Shown here one piece after another: positions 55,019-64,000 of a stretch of 64,000 nucleotides of DNA. The notes beneath the pieces are model-generated. The model was not told the origin of the DNA. It did no database searches and saw only the letters and a program-made list of their open reading frames with translations. Numbering within the stretch: the stretch's first letter is position 1; every line of letters starts with the position of its first letter. Made by a program: the position numbers and the translations under genes. The DNA lies in the NCBI RefSeq assembly GCF_905197185.1, contig NZ_CAJJXW010000002.1. One strand, given 5' to 3'. Source of the DNA: Megamonas sp905197185. GTDB lineage: Bacteria; Bacillota; Negativicutes; Selenomonadales; Selenomonadaceae.

Positions 55019-55666
55019 TTATTTTACAGCTGCCATAACTTCTTCTACAAAGTTATCAGCTTTCTTTTCAATACCTTCACCAAGTTGATATCTTACGAAA
55101 CGACGAATGGAGATATTTTCACCGATTTTAGCAATTTTACCTTTTACAAGGTCAGAAATTGTAACATCTGGATCTTTAATGTATGGCTGATCTAAAAGAC
55201 ATACTTCTTTATAATATTTTTCGAGGCGACCTTCAACCATTCTTTCAACGATTTTTTCAGGTTTACCTTCATTAATAGCTTGTTCACGAAGAACTTGACG
55301 TTCATGTTCGATAGCTGCTGGATCTACTTCTTCACGACGAATGCAAGTTGGGTTAGCAGCAGCAATCTGCATAGCAATATCACGAGCGAAATCCTGGAAT
55401 TCAGGAGTACCAGCAACGAAGTCTGTTTCACAGTTAACTTCTACTAATACACCAATACGTCCACCAGCATGAATGTAAGATGTTACAACACCTTCAGCTG
55501 CTACACGACCAGCTTTTTTAGCTGCGGAAGCAAGACCTTTTTCTCTTAAAAAGTCAATTGCTTTTTCCATATCACCATCAGTTGCAGAAAGAGCTTTTTT
55601 ACAGTCCATCATACCTGCACCAGTTTTTTCACGTAATTCTTTTACTAATGCTGCAGTAATAGCCAT
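55019..55666 (-). CDS. tsf: Elongation factor Ts
   Basis: EF-Ts recycles EF-Tu from its GDP state. The start is ATG 55666 (MAITAALVKELR, 215 residues) behind AAGGAGGA. The longer frame from 55687 contains that ribosome site. The TDFVAGTPEFQ motif and the N-terminal UBA-like part (MMDCKKALSATDGDMEKAIDFLRE) are as expected. The short form, with one core domain plus the C-terminal helices, is normal for many Firmicutes. It is co-transcribed with rpsB. Confidence 0.96.
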   Translation of the reverse strand: MAITAALVKELREKTGAGMMDCKKALSATDGDMEKAIDFLREKGLASAAKKAGRVAAEGVVTSYIHAGGRIGVLVEVNCETDFVAGTPEFQDFARDIAMQIAAANPTCIRREEVDPAAIEHERQVLREQAINEGKPEKIVERMVEGRLEKYYKEVCLLDQPYIKDPDVTISDLVKGKIAKIGENISIRRFVRYQLGEGIEKKADNFVEEVMAAVK

Positions 55667-55691
55667 TAATATTTCCTCCTTAGTCAATAAA

Positions 55692-55718
55692 AGGCAAGGG
55701 TTTTAACCCTTACCTTTT
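55692..55718 (-). other. Hairpin between rpsB and tsf
   Basis: AAGGTAAGGGTT can pair with AACCCTTGCCTT on the minus strand, with a short T run. It may be a partial terminator that sets the ratio of S2 to EF-Ts. Confidence 0.45.
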
Positions 55719-55751
55719 TTAATTGTTATATAAATTTAAGATTAACTAAAA

Positions 55752-56483
55752 TTATTCAGCGTCTTCGCTAGTAGCAACTTCTTCTGCTACTTCGCCAGCT
55801 TCACCTTGACGACCTTCGATAACAGCATCAGCCATACGGGAAGTTAAAAGTTTAACAGCACGGATAGCATCGTCGTTACCAGGAATTACATAGTCAATTT
55901 CATCTGGATCGCAGTTTGTATCAACGATTGCAACGATTGGAATGTTAAGTTTTTTAGCTTCTGCTACAGCAATTCTTTCTTTACGTGGGTCAACGATGAA
56001 TAAAGCACCTGGTAATTCTTCCATGTCTTTAATACCGCCAAGAGATTTTTCAAGTTTTTCTTGTTCACGTTTTAAAGAAAGAACTTCTTTTTTACTGAGA
56101 ACTTCAAAAGTTCCATCTTCTTCCATAGCTTCGAGTTCTTTCAAACGATTGATGCTTTTACGGATAGTAGCGAAGTTAGTCATCATACCACCGAGCCATC
56201 TTTCGTTAACATAGAACATGCCGGATTTTAAAGCTTCTTCTTTAACAGCTTCTTGAGCCTGTTTTTTAGTACCTACGAAAAGAATGCTTTTGCCTTCTTC
56301 AGCAACGCTACGTAAGAAATCATAAGCTTCGTCAACTTTTTTTACAGTTTTCTGTAAATCGATAATATAAATACCATTGCGTTCTGTGAAAATGTATGGA
56401 GCCATTTTAGGGTTCCAACGTCTAGTCTGATGACCGAAATGAACGCCTGCTTCTAATAATTGTTTCATGGAAATAACTGCCAT
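55752..56483 (-). CDS. rpsB: 30S ribosomal protein S2
   Basis: This 243-residue ribosomal protein has the S2 signatures MKQLLEAGVHFGHQTRRWNPKM and PGNDDAIRAVKLLTSRMADAV. The acidic Glu/Ala-rich C-terminal tail is common. AGGAGGTG precedes the ATG. The gene has its own promoter and a leader that can form a long-range stem. Confidence 0.97.
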   Translation of the reverse strand: MAVISMKQLLEAGVHFGHQTRRWNPKMAPYIFTERNGIYIIDLQKTVKKVDEAYDFLRSVAEEGKSILFVGTKKQAQEAVKEEALKSGMFYVNERWLGGMMTNFATIRKSINRLKELEAMEEDGTFEVLSKKEVLSLKREQEKLEKSLGGIKDMEELPGALFIVDPRKERIAVAEAKKLNIPIVAIVDTNCDPDEIDYVIPGNDDAIRAVKLLTSRMADAVIEGRQGEAGEVAEEVATSEDAE

Positions 56484-56629
56484 GATGGTGCACCTCCTGT
56501 TATTTTTTCCTCCACATTCTTTAGCTTTGTTTCAACCCTTTTAAATATTCTTATCAGCGTACCAATAAGGTATATTTAACTAGGACACAGTACAAAATCG
56601 GAATGTGTGCGTTTTTTACACCGTTAAGC
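56484..56629 (-). ncRNA. Structured rpsB leader, candidate autoregulatory element
   Basis: The 5' untranslated region is about 140 bases. CACATTC near its start (56607-56601) can pair with GAATGTG (56518-56512), which ends right at the ribosome-site region. Ribosomal-protein leaders often bind their own product, and an S2 leader is plausible, but I cannot match a specific Rfam model by eye. Confidence 0.4.
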
Positions 56630-56658
56630 ATTATATCATAATTTATTTGTAAACACAA
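56630..56658 (-). promoter_or_regulatory. Candidate rpsB promoter
   Basis: On the minus strand TTGTGT (56658-56653), a 17-base spacer and TATAAT (56635-56630), lying between the codY terminator and the rpsB leader. Confidence 0.6.
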
Positions 56659-56683
56659 TACAAATTATTGTAATCATAAACAA

Positions 56684-56715
56684 AAAGAACGATGTTTTTC
56701 TCAACATCGTTCTTT
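56684..56715 (-). terminator. Terminator after codY
   Basis: AAAGAACGATGTT pairs with AACATCGTTCTTT over a seven-base loop, with T runs. It directly follows the codY stop codon. Confidence 0.85.
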
Positions 56716-56722
56716 AAAATTA

Positions 56723-57496
56723 TTATCTTTTTAATTTTTGAATTTCATCTAATAAGTGTTCATTTAAAACTCTGATATAAGTACCTTTCATACCGAGAGA
56801 TTTAGATTCAATAACACCAGCAGATTCAAATTTACGAAGTGCATTTACAATTACAGAACGAGTAATACCTACACGGTCAGCAATTTTAGATGCAACGAGT
56901 AAACCTTCTGTACCATTTAATTCACTTAAAATATTTACAGCTGCTTCAATTTCAGAATAAGAAAGTGTAGCTAAAGCAATCTGTACAGTAGCTTTTTTGC
57001 GTGCTTCAACTTCAATTTTTTGAGAATTATCACGTAAAATTTCCATACCTACAACAGTGGCACCATATTCAGCTAATAATAAATCATCATCATTGAATTC
57101 TTCATTAAATTTAGCTAATACTAATGTACCAATACGTTCACCCACACCATAAATAGGTACAATAGTTGTAATTTTACCTTCAACTAAACATTGACTTTTA
57201 TCATCAAAAGCACAGTTTTCCTTCTGTGGAATATTAGAAGATGTACTGTCCATCTTCAAGAGCCAATTAACATAATGCTTTGGAAATTCTCCTTGGCTTA
57301 CGATTTTATCAATCATTGTATCGCATTCAAAATCATCACGAAAGGCATATCCATAGATTTTTCCAGTTTTGCTAACAATATAAACATTTGCTTCTATAAC
57401 ATTGCTAAGCACACGAGAAATACTATCATATTCTACCACTTCTGCTTTTTGTAAAAGTTTGTTTATTTTTCTTGTTTTTTCAAGTAATGTTGCCAT
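56723..57496 (-). CDS. codY: Global transcriptional regulator CodY
   Basis: CodY represses nutrient-acquisition and amino acid genes when branched-chain amino acids and GTP are abundant. The N-terminal GAF domain (about 1-155) binds the amino acid. The C-terminal winged helix contains VASKIADRVGITRSVIVNAL near 205-224. Length is 257. The ATG follows GGAAGGGG. It lies downstream of hslVU, the usual Firmicutes order. A candidate CodY site lies upstream of the glucoside operon in this window. Confidence 0.96.
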   Translation of the reverse strand: MATLLEKTRKINKLLQKAEVVEYDSISRVLSNVIEANVYIVSKTGKIYGYAFRDDFECDTMIDKIVSQGEFPKHYVNWLLKMDSTSSNIPQKENCAFDDKSQCLVEGKITTIVPIYGVGERIGTLVLAKFNEEFNDDDLLLAEYGATVVGMEILRDNSQKIEVEARKKATVQIALATLSYSEIEAAVNILSELNGTEGLLVASKIADRVGITRSVIVNALRKFESAGVIESKSLGMKGTYIRVLNEHLLDEIQKLKR

Positions 57497-57629
57497 CTGT
57501 TATCCCCTTCCTGCACAGAAAACATTTTTATTTTCTGTTAAACCTTTCCTTTTTTATTCTATCATATCCATAAGTTATTTTAAAGGAAAATTTTTACATT
57601 TTTTTGAATTTTGTACAATATTTATTAAA

Positions 57630-59024
57630 TTAAAGAATAAACTGGCTCAAATCGCGGTTTTTAACAATTCCACCAAGTTTTTCATTTACATATTCAGCAT
57701 TAATTACTACATTTTTATCTTCCAATTCTGGTGCTTCGAAAGATAAATCTTCCAATAATTTTTCCATGATTGTATGAAGTCTTCTTGCTCCAATATTTTC
57801 CATTTGTTCATTTACTTCACAAGCAACTTGGGCTAATCTTTCAATTGCATCATCTGTAAATTCAATGGAAACACCTTCTGTAGCAAGTAGTGCTTTATAT
57901 TGTTTTAACAATGCATTTGTTGGTTCTGTCAAAATACGTTTAAAATCTTCTTCATTCAAAGAAGTCAATTCTACACGAATTGGGAAACGTCCCTGAAGCT
58001 CTGGTATTAAATCAGAAGGTTTTGCCATATGGAAAGCACCTGCTGCAATAAATAAAATATGATCTGTTTTCATCTGTCCATATTTTGTAGATACTGTAGA
58101 ACCTTCAACTATTGGTAAAATATCACGCTGTACACCTTCACGAGATACATCCGGTCCAGAAGAAGCACCTTTTACAGCGACCTTATCAATTTCATCTAAG
58201 AAAATAATACCATTGCGTTCTGCAAGTTCAATAGCTTCATGAGCAATAGATTCCATATCCAATAATTTTTGAGCTTCTTCTTGTGTAAAGATTTCTCTTG
58301 CTTGAGCAACTGTAACTTTACGTTTTTTGCGTTTTTTAGGCATTAGATTGCCAATCATATCTTGAATATTATTGCTCATGTCTTCCATGCCAGAACCTGC
58401 AAACATACCAATTACAGGAGCAGCTTTTGGTTCAACATCAATTTCAATAATATCATTTTCTAATTCGCCTTTTAAAAGACGTTTTCTGCACCATTCTCTA
58501 CCAGCAGAATATTTTGGTTCTTCCACTGTTTCTTTATTTTCTTCTTCTTTATTTGCTCCACCAAAAATAGCACTTAGTGGATTAGATACTGAGCTGGATT
58601 TTGGTTCTGGAACATAAATATCTAAAATACGTTCTTGAGCCATTTCTTTAGCTTTATCTTGTACTTGTTCTAATTTTTCTTGTTTTAACATACGTACAGC
58701 AGATTCAGCTAAATCTCTAACCATGGATTCTACATCTCTACCTACATAACCTACTTCAGTAAATTTAGTAGCTTCAACTTTTACAAAAGGTGCTTTTACA
58801 AGTTTTGCTAAACGTCTTGCAATTTCAGTTTTACCTACACCAGTAGAACCAATCATCAAAATGTTTTTAGGAATGATTTCATCTCTCATGTCTTCTGGGA
58901 GATGACGGCTACGCCATCTATTGCGAAGTGCAATAGCTACAGAACGTTTTGCCTGTGACTGTCCTACGATATATTTATCTAATTCTTCTACGACTTGACG
59001 AGGAATTTGTTCATTCAATTTCAT
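57630..59024 (-). CDS. hslU: ATP-dependent protease ATPase subunit HslU (ClpY)
   Basis: This AAA+ unfoldase feeds substrates to HslV. Walker A is GSTGVGKT at residues 59-66 (Ser in place of the commoner Pro), and Walker B is IIFLDEIDKVA. The intermediate I domain (about 105-245) is present, and the C-terminal tail ends in LSQFIL, the segment that docks into HslV. Length is 464. It is 14 bases downstream of hslV. Confidence 0.96.
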   Translation of the reverse strand: MKLNEQIPRQVVEELDKYIVGQSQAKRSVAIALRNRWRSRHLPEDMRDEIIPKNILMIGSTGVGKTEIARRLAKLVKAPFVKVEATKFTEVGYVGRDVESMVRDLAESAVRMLKQEKLEQVQDKAKEMAQERILDIYVPEPKSSSVSNPLSAIFGGANKEEENKETVEEPKYSAGREWCRKRLLKGELENDIIEIDVEPKAAPVIGMFAGSGMEDMSNNIQDMIGNLMPKKRKKRKVTVAQAREIFTQEEAQKLLDMESIAHEAIELAERNGIIFLDEIDKVAVKGASSGPDVSREGVQRDILPIVEGSTVSTKYGQMKTDHILFIAAGAFHMAKPSDLIPELQGRFPIRVELTSLNEEDFKRILTEPTNALLKQYKALLATEGVSIEFTDDAIERLAQVACEVNEQMENIGARRLHTIMEKLLEDLSFEAPELEDKNVVINAEYVNEKLGGIVKNRDLSQFIL

Positions 59025-59038
59025 GAATTTATTCTCCT

Positions 59039-59581
59039 TTATTTATCTAATTCTTCCACTATAATATTGTGATTTGTATATACACAGATATCAGCAGCAA
59101 TAGTAAGAGCTTCTTTAGCAATTTCAGCTGCAGTCAAATTAGAATGTTTTACCAATGCACGACCTGCTGAAAGTGCATAAAATCCACCAGAACCAATAGC
59201 TGCAACATCACCATCTGGTTCAATTACTTCACCATTACCAGAAAGTAATAACATTGTATTTTCATCAGCAACGAGTAATAATGCTTCTAATTTACGAAGT
59301 ACTCTATCTGTACGCCAATCTTTAGCAAGCTCTACTGCCGCACGAGTTAAATTACCATGATATTCTATTAATTTAGATTCAAATTTTTCAAATAAAGTAA
59401 AAGCATCGGCAACAGAACCTGCAAAACCTGCTAAAACTTTACCGTTATATAAGCGACGTACTTTGCGGGCATTTGCTTTCATGATAGCAGCTTGCCCAAA
59501 AGTAACCTGTCCATCACCAGCTATAGCAGTTTTACCATCTTTTTTTACTGCTATGATAGTGGTTGCTTTAAAATTTTCCAT
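59039..59581 (-). CDS. hslV: ATP-dependent protease peptidase subunit HslV (ClpQ)
   Basis: This proteasome-like threonine protease forms two stacked hexamers. The mature N-terminus is the Thr of TTIIAVKKDGK (residues 7-8 region), so a short propeptide is removed. GDGQVTFGQ follows, with the Gly-rich late block AIGSGGFYALSAGRAL. Length is 180. The ATG at 59581 follows TGGAGATG. xerC, which often precedes hslV in Firmicutes, is absent. Confidence 0.95.
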   Translation of the reverse strand: MENFKATTIIAVKKDGKTAIAGDGQVTFGQAAIMKANARKVRRLYNGKVLAGFAGSVADAFTLFEKFESKLIEYHGNLTRAAVELAKDWRTDRVLRKLEALLLVADENTMLLLSGNGEVIEPDGDVAAIGSGGFYALSAGRALVKHSNLTAAEIAKEALTIAADICVYTNHNIIVEELDK

Positions 59582-59625
59582 AATATCATCTCCATTTATA
59601 GGCTATATTCATAATATCAGTTTTT

Positions 59626-60948
59626 TTAAGATAATTTCAATACGTCTTCTTTAAATTTTGCTAAAAACTCTAACGCTCTTTGAGCTATTTTTTGTTTTTT
59701 TAACTTTTTATCACGAATTCTTTCTTCTAAAGGTGGCATTAAACCAAAATTAGCATTCATTGGCTGAAAATGTTTTGCTACAGCAGAAGTGATATATTTA
59801 CACATAGAGCCATGAGCTGTTTGCTCTGGAAAAATCACTGGATTTTCTCCTTTGGCTAAATACGCTGCATTAACACCTGCCACAAGACCAGAAGCTGCGG
59901 ATTCTATATATCCTTCAACACCAGTCATCTGACCTGCAAATAATAAATCATCTCTATCTTTGTATTGCAAAGTTGGTCGCAATAATTCCGGAGAATTAAT
60001 AAATGTGTTTCTATGCATCACACCATAACGCACAAATTCAGCATTTTCAAGTCCTGGTATTAAACCAAATACGCGTTTTTGTTCTGGCCATTTTAAATGA
60101 GTTTGGAAACCTACTATATTATATAGGCTATCTGCTGCATTATCTTGACGAAGTTGCACTACAGCATAAGGTCTTTTTCCTGTTTTTGGATCTTCTAAAC
60201 CTACAGGTTTTAATGGTCCATATAGCAAAGTATCTATACCACGACGAGCCATTTCTTCAACAGGCATACAACCTTCAAAAAACTTAGCCTTTTCAAATTC
60301 TTTAATTGGTGCCAACTCTGCTGTTGTTAATTCTTGCCAAAATTTTTCATATTCTTCTTTATCCATAGGACAGTTAATATAATCAGCTGTTCCTTTACCG
60401 TAGCGAGAAGCACGATATGCTTTACTCATATCAATAGAGTCTTTGCTGATTAATGGTGCCGCAGCATCATAAAAGTAAAAATAATCCTGACCTGTCAATT
60501 CACCAATGGATTTTGCTAATACTTCTGAAGTCAATGGACCACTGGCAATAATTGTAATAGCATCATTTTCTTGAGGTATTGTTTCTATCTCTTTATTTAT
60601 CACCGTAACATTAGGATGATTTTTTACTTTATCTGTAATATATTGACTAAAACCTTCTCTATCTACAGCTAAAGCTCCACCTGCTGGTACACGATTTATA
60701 TCAGCAGATTCCATGATAATAGAATTTAGCTGTCTCATCTCTTCTTTTAATAAACCTACAGCATTTTCAAGTCCTGCACCACGCAAGGAATTGCTACATA
60801 CTAATTCAGCAAATTTTTCTGTTTTATGTGCAGGTGTAGATTTTTCTGGTCTCATTTCATATAAATCTACTTTTATACCTCTTTGAGCCACTTGCCATGC
60901 TGCTTCACTGCCAGCCATGCCAGCACCTACGATAATAACTTTTTTCAC
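59626..60948 (-). CDS. trmFO: tRNA (uracil-54 C5) methyltransferase TrmFO, folate-dependent
   Basis: This flavoprotein uses methylene-tetrahydrofolate to make ribothymidine at position 54 of tRNAs. The FAD loop is IVGAGMAGSEAAWQ at the N-terminus. Other GidA-like blocks include ELVCSNSLRGAGLENAVGLLKEEM (catalytic Cys) and LLFAGQMTGVEGYIESAASG. Length is 440. The start is GTG at 60948 behind AAGGAA. It follows topA directly. Confidence 0.95.
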   Translation of the reverse strand: MKKVIIVGAGMAGSEAAWQVAQRGIKVDLYEMRPEKSTPAHKTEKFAELVCSNSLRGAGLENAVGLLKEEMRQLNSIIMESADINRVPAGGALAVDREGFSQYITDKVKNHPNVTVINKEIETIPQENDAITIIASGPLTSEVLAKSIGELTGQDYFYFYDAAAPLISKDSIDMSKAYRASRYGKGTADYINCPMDKEEYEKFWQELTTAELAPIKEFEKAKFFEGCMPVEEMARRGIDTLLYGPLKPVGLEDPKTGKRPYAVVQLRQDNAADSLYNIVGFQTHLKWPEQKRVFGLIPGLENAEFVRYGVMHRNTFINSPELLRPTLQYKDRDDLLFAGQMTGVEGYIESAASGLVAGVNAAYLAKGENPVIFPEQTAHGSMCKYITSAVAKHFQPMNANFGLMPPLEERIRDKKLKKQKIAQRALEFLAKFKEDVLKLS

Positions 60949-60974
60949 GCAAAATTTCCTTTCTTATTTTTTAT

Positions 60975-63224
60975 CTATGCTTCGTTTTCTTCTTTATGCT
61001 CTTTATTTTCGTTTTCTTCTTTTACTTGTGCTTCTTTTTGTGCTAATTCTGCTAATTTCTTAGCAGTCTGCTGTTGAATTTTTTCTTTTAATTTATTAAT
61101 TTCCTTATTTATAGGAGTATCTTCTTTTCTTGTATCACAATCATCATTACTGCAATATAAAATAGTTCTTCCATTTTTAAAACGATGTCTAAATAAGAAT
61201 GAACCACAAGTTTTACAATTACTTGTAAGTGGCATATCCCATGATACATAATCACACTGTGGATAATTTTCACAACCATAAAATACTACGCCACGACGTG
61301 TACGGCGTTCAATGATTTTACCACCACATTTAGGGCATTTAACGCCTGTATCTTTCAAAATAGGTTTTGTATTTCTGCATTCTGGAAAACCTGGACATGC
61401 CAAGAATTTACCATAGCGACCTTGTTTTATGACCATCATGCGACCGCATAATTCACATTGTACATCAGAAACTTCATCTGGCACTTCCACTTCGCCGATT
61501 TCTTCTTCTGCATGTTCTAATGTTTTTTCAAATGGAACGTAAAATTCTTCAAGCAAAGTATTTTTTTGAATTTTACCTACTGCTATTTCATCTAATTTAT
61601 TTTCTAAATCAGCAGTAAATTTCTCATCAACAATATCTTTAAAATATTTTTCCAATAAGTCTACTACTACAAAACCTAAATCAGTTGGTTCGAATTTTTT
61701 ATCACTGCGAACTACATAACCTCTAGCTAAAATAGTTTCAATAATCGGTGCATACGTACTAGGACGACCAATACCTCTTTCTTCCAAGGTTTTAACTAAA
61801 GAAGCATCATTATATCTAGCAGGTGGTTCTGTAAAATGTTGCATTGCCTCTAATTTTTGAATAGATAATTCATCGCCTTCTTGTAAATCAGGCAAGATAA
61901 CATCTTTTTCTTTTTTATTATCGCTATCATTATATACAGCAGTAAAACCTGCAAATTTTAACTGTGAACCAGTAGCTTTTGCTAAATATTTATCGCCTTT
62001 CATAGCTACGCTCATAACATCATAACTAGCAGGTAGCATCTGACAACCTAAAAAGCGTTGCCAAATTAATTTATAGAGCTTTAACTGTTCTTTGCTCAAA
62101 TATTCTTCAACTGTAGCTGGACTCAAGGAAACATTTGTTGGACGCACTGCTTCATGAGCATCTTGTGAAGATTTACCTGCTGCATAAATATATGGTTTTT
62201 CTGGTAAATATTCTTTGCCAAAATTTTCTTCAATATAATTTCTAGCTTCATTTAAAGCTATTTCCGAAATACGCGTAGAGTCTGTACGCATATAAGTTAT
62301 TAAACCTGTTGGCCCTTTTCTACCTAGACTAATACCTTCATAGAGTTGTTGAGCTATCATCATTGTCTTACGTGAAGTAAAACCTAATTTTCTAGCAGCA
62401 TCTTGCTGTAAACTACTCGTTGTAAATGGTGCTGGAGCCTTGCGATGACGTTGACGTTTCTTTATTTCAACCACTTTAAAAGTAATTTTTTCAATATCAC
62501 TGCACAATTTATCTGCTTGTTCTTTAGACGCAATTTTTACATCTTCTTTTTTTGCAGAAATCATCAATTTTTTATCATCAATAGCTACTAATTCTGCCCC
62601 AAACATACTAGAACGAGGTTTTTTCTTAAATTTAAAATCAACTGTCCAATATTCTTCTGATTCAAATTTTTGAATTTCTTTTTCACGGTCACAAATTAAT
62701 TTCACTGTTACCGATTGTACACGTCCTGCACTTAAACCTTTGCGAATTTTCTTCCAAAGAAGTGGACTTAATTTATAACCTACAATACGGTCAAGCATAC
62801 GACGTGCTTGTTGAGCATCTACCCTATCAATATTTATTTCCTTAGGATTTTTTACTGCTTCTTGAATAGCAGGTTTTGTTATTTCATTGAATACAATTCT
62901 ACATTTTTCATGTTCATCAATTCCTAAAATATGAGATAGATGCCAAGCAATAGCTTCGCCTTCACGGTCAGGGTCAGATGCTAAATACACTTTTTCTGAT
63001 TTTTTAGCTTCTTTTTTCAAAGATTTAATCAAATCTCCCTTTCCTCGAATATTGATATATTTAGGAGTAAAATCATTTTCTACATCTATACCAAATTGAC
63101 TTTTAGGTAAATCACGAAGATGTCCCATAGAAGCCATTACTGTATATTTTTTATTGCCTAAATATTTTTCAATAGTCTTTGCTTTAGTTGGCGATTCTAC
63201 TACTACAAGCGTTTTTTTCTTCAT
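60975..63224 (-). CDS. topA: DNA topoisomerase I
   Basis: This type IA topoisomerase relaxes negative supercoils. The Toprim domain begins LVVVESPTKAKTIEKYLG, and the active-site Tyr lies in GLITYMRTDSTRIS. Three C-terminal zinc-ribbon repeats (CELCGRM, CPKCGGK, CKTCGSF) at about 585-715 are intact, followed by a charged Lys/Glu tail. Length is 749. The ATG overlaps the dprA stop by four bases. Confidence 0.97.
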   Translation of the reverse strand: MKKKTLVVVESPTKAKTIEKYLGNKKYTVMASMGHLRDLPKSQFGIDVENDFTPKYINIRGKGDLIKSLKKEAKKSEKVYLASDPDREGEAIAWHLSHILGIDEHEKCRIVFNEITKPAIQEAVKNPKEINIDRVDAQQARRMLDRIVGYKLSPLLWKKIRKGLSAGRVQSVTVKLICDREKEIQKFESEEYWTVDFKFKKKPRSSMFGAELVAIDDKKLMISAKKEDVKIASKEQADKLCSDIEKITFKVVEIKKRQRHRKAPAPFTTSSLQQDAARKLGFTSRKTMMIAQQLYEGISLGRKGPTGLITYMRTDSTRISEIALNEARNYIEENFGKEYLPEKPYIYAAGKSSQDAHEAVRPTNVSLSPATVEEYLSKEQLKLYKLIWQRFLGCQMLPASYDVMSVAMKGDKYLAKATGSQLKFAGFTAVYNDSDNKKEKDVILPDLQEGDELSIQKLEAMQHFTEPPARYNDASLVKTLEERGIGRPSTYAPIIETILARGYVVRSDKKFEPTDLGFVVVDLLEKYFKDIVDEKFTADLENKLDEIAVGKIQKNTLLEEFYVPFEKTLEHAEEEIGEVEVPDEVSDVQCELCGRMMVIKQGRYGKFLACPGFPECRNTKPILKDTGVKCPKCGGKIIERRTRRGVVFYGCENYPQCDYVSWDMPLTSNCKTCGSFLFRHRFKNGRTILYCSNDDCDTRKEDTPINKEINKLKEKIQQQTAKKLAELAQKEAQVKEENENKEHKEENEA

Positions 63225-64000
63225 TCAAAGCACTCCCTGATTGCTCTTATATAAAAATTTGGACTTGTTTCTTTGACTAGTCCCTTCAATTTCATCTGCA
63301 ATAAAATAAACGATATATTCGAAACATTTATTCTCAATTTGTATATGATTTCATCAATACATTTAGGCTCTGTAAATGATAAATTATCATATATAAGTTG
63401 TTCTTCTGCTGTCATGGAAAAACCTAAATCTATTTGTGTTTCTTTGGATACATTTTGCTGATTATTTATAGAAGTATATTCTTCTACAATATCATTTACT
63501 TTTGTAACTAATTTAGCACCTTGTTTTATCAAGCTATGGCAACCTTCGCTCTTTTGGGAATAAATATTTCCTGGTATGGCAAATACATCTCGCCCTTCAC
63601 TTAAAGCAAATTCCGCTGTTATCAATGAACCACTCTTTTTAGCAGCTTCAACTACTAGTATGCCCTTTGACAAACCTGTAATAATTCTGTTTCTAGCTGG
63701 AAAATTTCCTGGTTTTGGCAATGTATTTAATGGATACTCTGATATTACAGCACCATTTTGTGCTATAGTTTCTAAAAGTTGTTTATTTTCTTTAGGATAA
63801 ACAATATCCAAACTACAACCTAAAACGGCAATAGTTTTACCTTTTTTCAAGGCCCCTATATGTGCCTTTGTGTCTATACCTTTTGCAGCTCCACTGACTA
63901 TTATAAAATTATATTCAGCCAATTCTTTAGCCATATTTTCTGCTATTTGTTTTCCATAAGTCGTTGGTGTCCTTGATCCTACTATACCTATGCAAATTTC
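63221..64000 (-). CDS. dprA: DNA-processing protein DprA, partial (5' end outside window)
   Basis: DprA loads RecA on incoming single-stranded DNA during transformation. The frame continues to the window edge, where GIVGSRTPTTYGKQIAENM is readable. The Rossmann-like core then shows SGAAKGIDTKAHIGAL, VLGCSLDIVYPKENK and the PARNRIITGLSKGILVVEA block. The C-terminal winged-helix domain (the last 65 residues) is present. At least 260 residues are visible, and the N-terminus lies beyond the window. It is the first visible gene of the dprA-topA-trmFO unit. Confidence 0.94.
   Translation of the reverse strand, partial: EICIGIVGSRTPTTYGKQIAENMAKELAEYNFIIVSGAAKGIDTKAHIGALKKGKTIAVLGCSLDIVYPKENKQLLETIAQNGAVISEYPLNTLPKPGNFPARNRIITGLSKGILVVEAAKKSGSLITAEFALSEGRDVFAIPGNIYSQKSEGCHSLIKQGAKLVTKVNDIVEEYTSINNQQNVSKETQIDLGFSMTAEEQLIYDNLSFTEPKCIDEIIYKLRINVSNISFILLQMKLKGLVKETSPNFYIRAIRECFE

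Noticed and set aside
1..64000. CRISPR arrays, insertion sequences, prophage genes or toxin-antitoxin pairs.
   Set aside because: No regularly spaced repeats, transposase motifs, phage structural genes or recognisable toxin-antitoxin operons were seen on either strand.

Overview
This 64 kb window comes from a low-GC, AT-rich bacterial chromosome. It is most consistent with a Negativicutes (Selenomonadales) member, and a Megamonas-like organism is my best guess. The reasons are a Firmicutes-type gene order (topA-trmFO-hslVU-codY-rpsB-tsf-pyrH-frr-uppS-cdsA-dxr-rseP-ispG-proS and a dcw cell-wall cluster), a MurE with the meso-diaminopimelate signature DNPR, strict-anaerobe features (a glycyl radical enzyme remnant, a 2[4Fe-4S] ferredoxin, a small sulfite-reductase-like protein) and the methylmalonyl-CoA mutase genes of propionate metabolism. 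The genus is inference, because no 16S gene is present. I found no complete insertion sequence, CRISPR array, prophage or tRNA gene.

Layout. 0.2-3.6 kb: a ThrE-type amino acid exporter, an MdtJ/MdtI-like SMR pair behind a MerR-style promoter, a decayed nitroreductase and a small unknown protein. 3.6-9.2 kb: meaB, mutB and a broken mutA, read right to left. 9.2-10.5 kb: a gene-poor stretch holding two back-to-back, divergent cobalamin riboswitches, neither of which leads to a recognisable gene. 10.5-17 kb: a YhcH-family gene, uvrB and oppBCDF. 17.1-18.1 kb: the 3' ends of a glycyl radical enzyme gene and of a divergent DeoR-like regulator, meeting at what looks like a deletion scar. 18.1-23.5 kb: a DEAD-box helicase, cinA, rimO and a solute-binding protein. 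23.5-37 kb: the dcw cluster (rsmH, ftsL, murE, murF, mraY, murD, murG, murC, ddl, ftsQ, DUF881, sbp, ftsZ) without mraZ, ftsI, ftsW, murB and ftsA. 37-38.8 kb: a polysaccharide deacetylase and an Lgt-like protein lacking key catalytic residues. 39-40.5 kb: a DUF1858 protein, a YbaK-type deacylase and a sulfite-reductase-like protein missing one cluster cysteine. 40.5-46.2 kb: a beta-glucoside phosphotransferase operon (GH4 6-phospho-beta-glucosidase, aldose epimerase, PTS EIICBA) with a convergent RpiR regulator. 46.3-64 kb: housekeeping genes from proS to a partial dprA, all on the minus strand.

How it fits together. Most of the window is envelope, isoprenoid and translation housekeeping in long minus-strand operons. 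The accessory parts show erosion. The B12-dependent mutase has a nonsense codon and an internal duplication in its small subunit, and the two B12 riboswitches next to it have lost, or never had, protein-coding targets. Together these suggest that B12-linked functions are being shed at this locus, or alternatively that the riboswitches control short RNAs.
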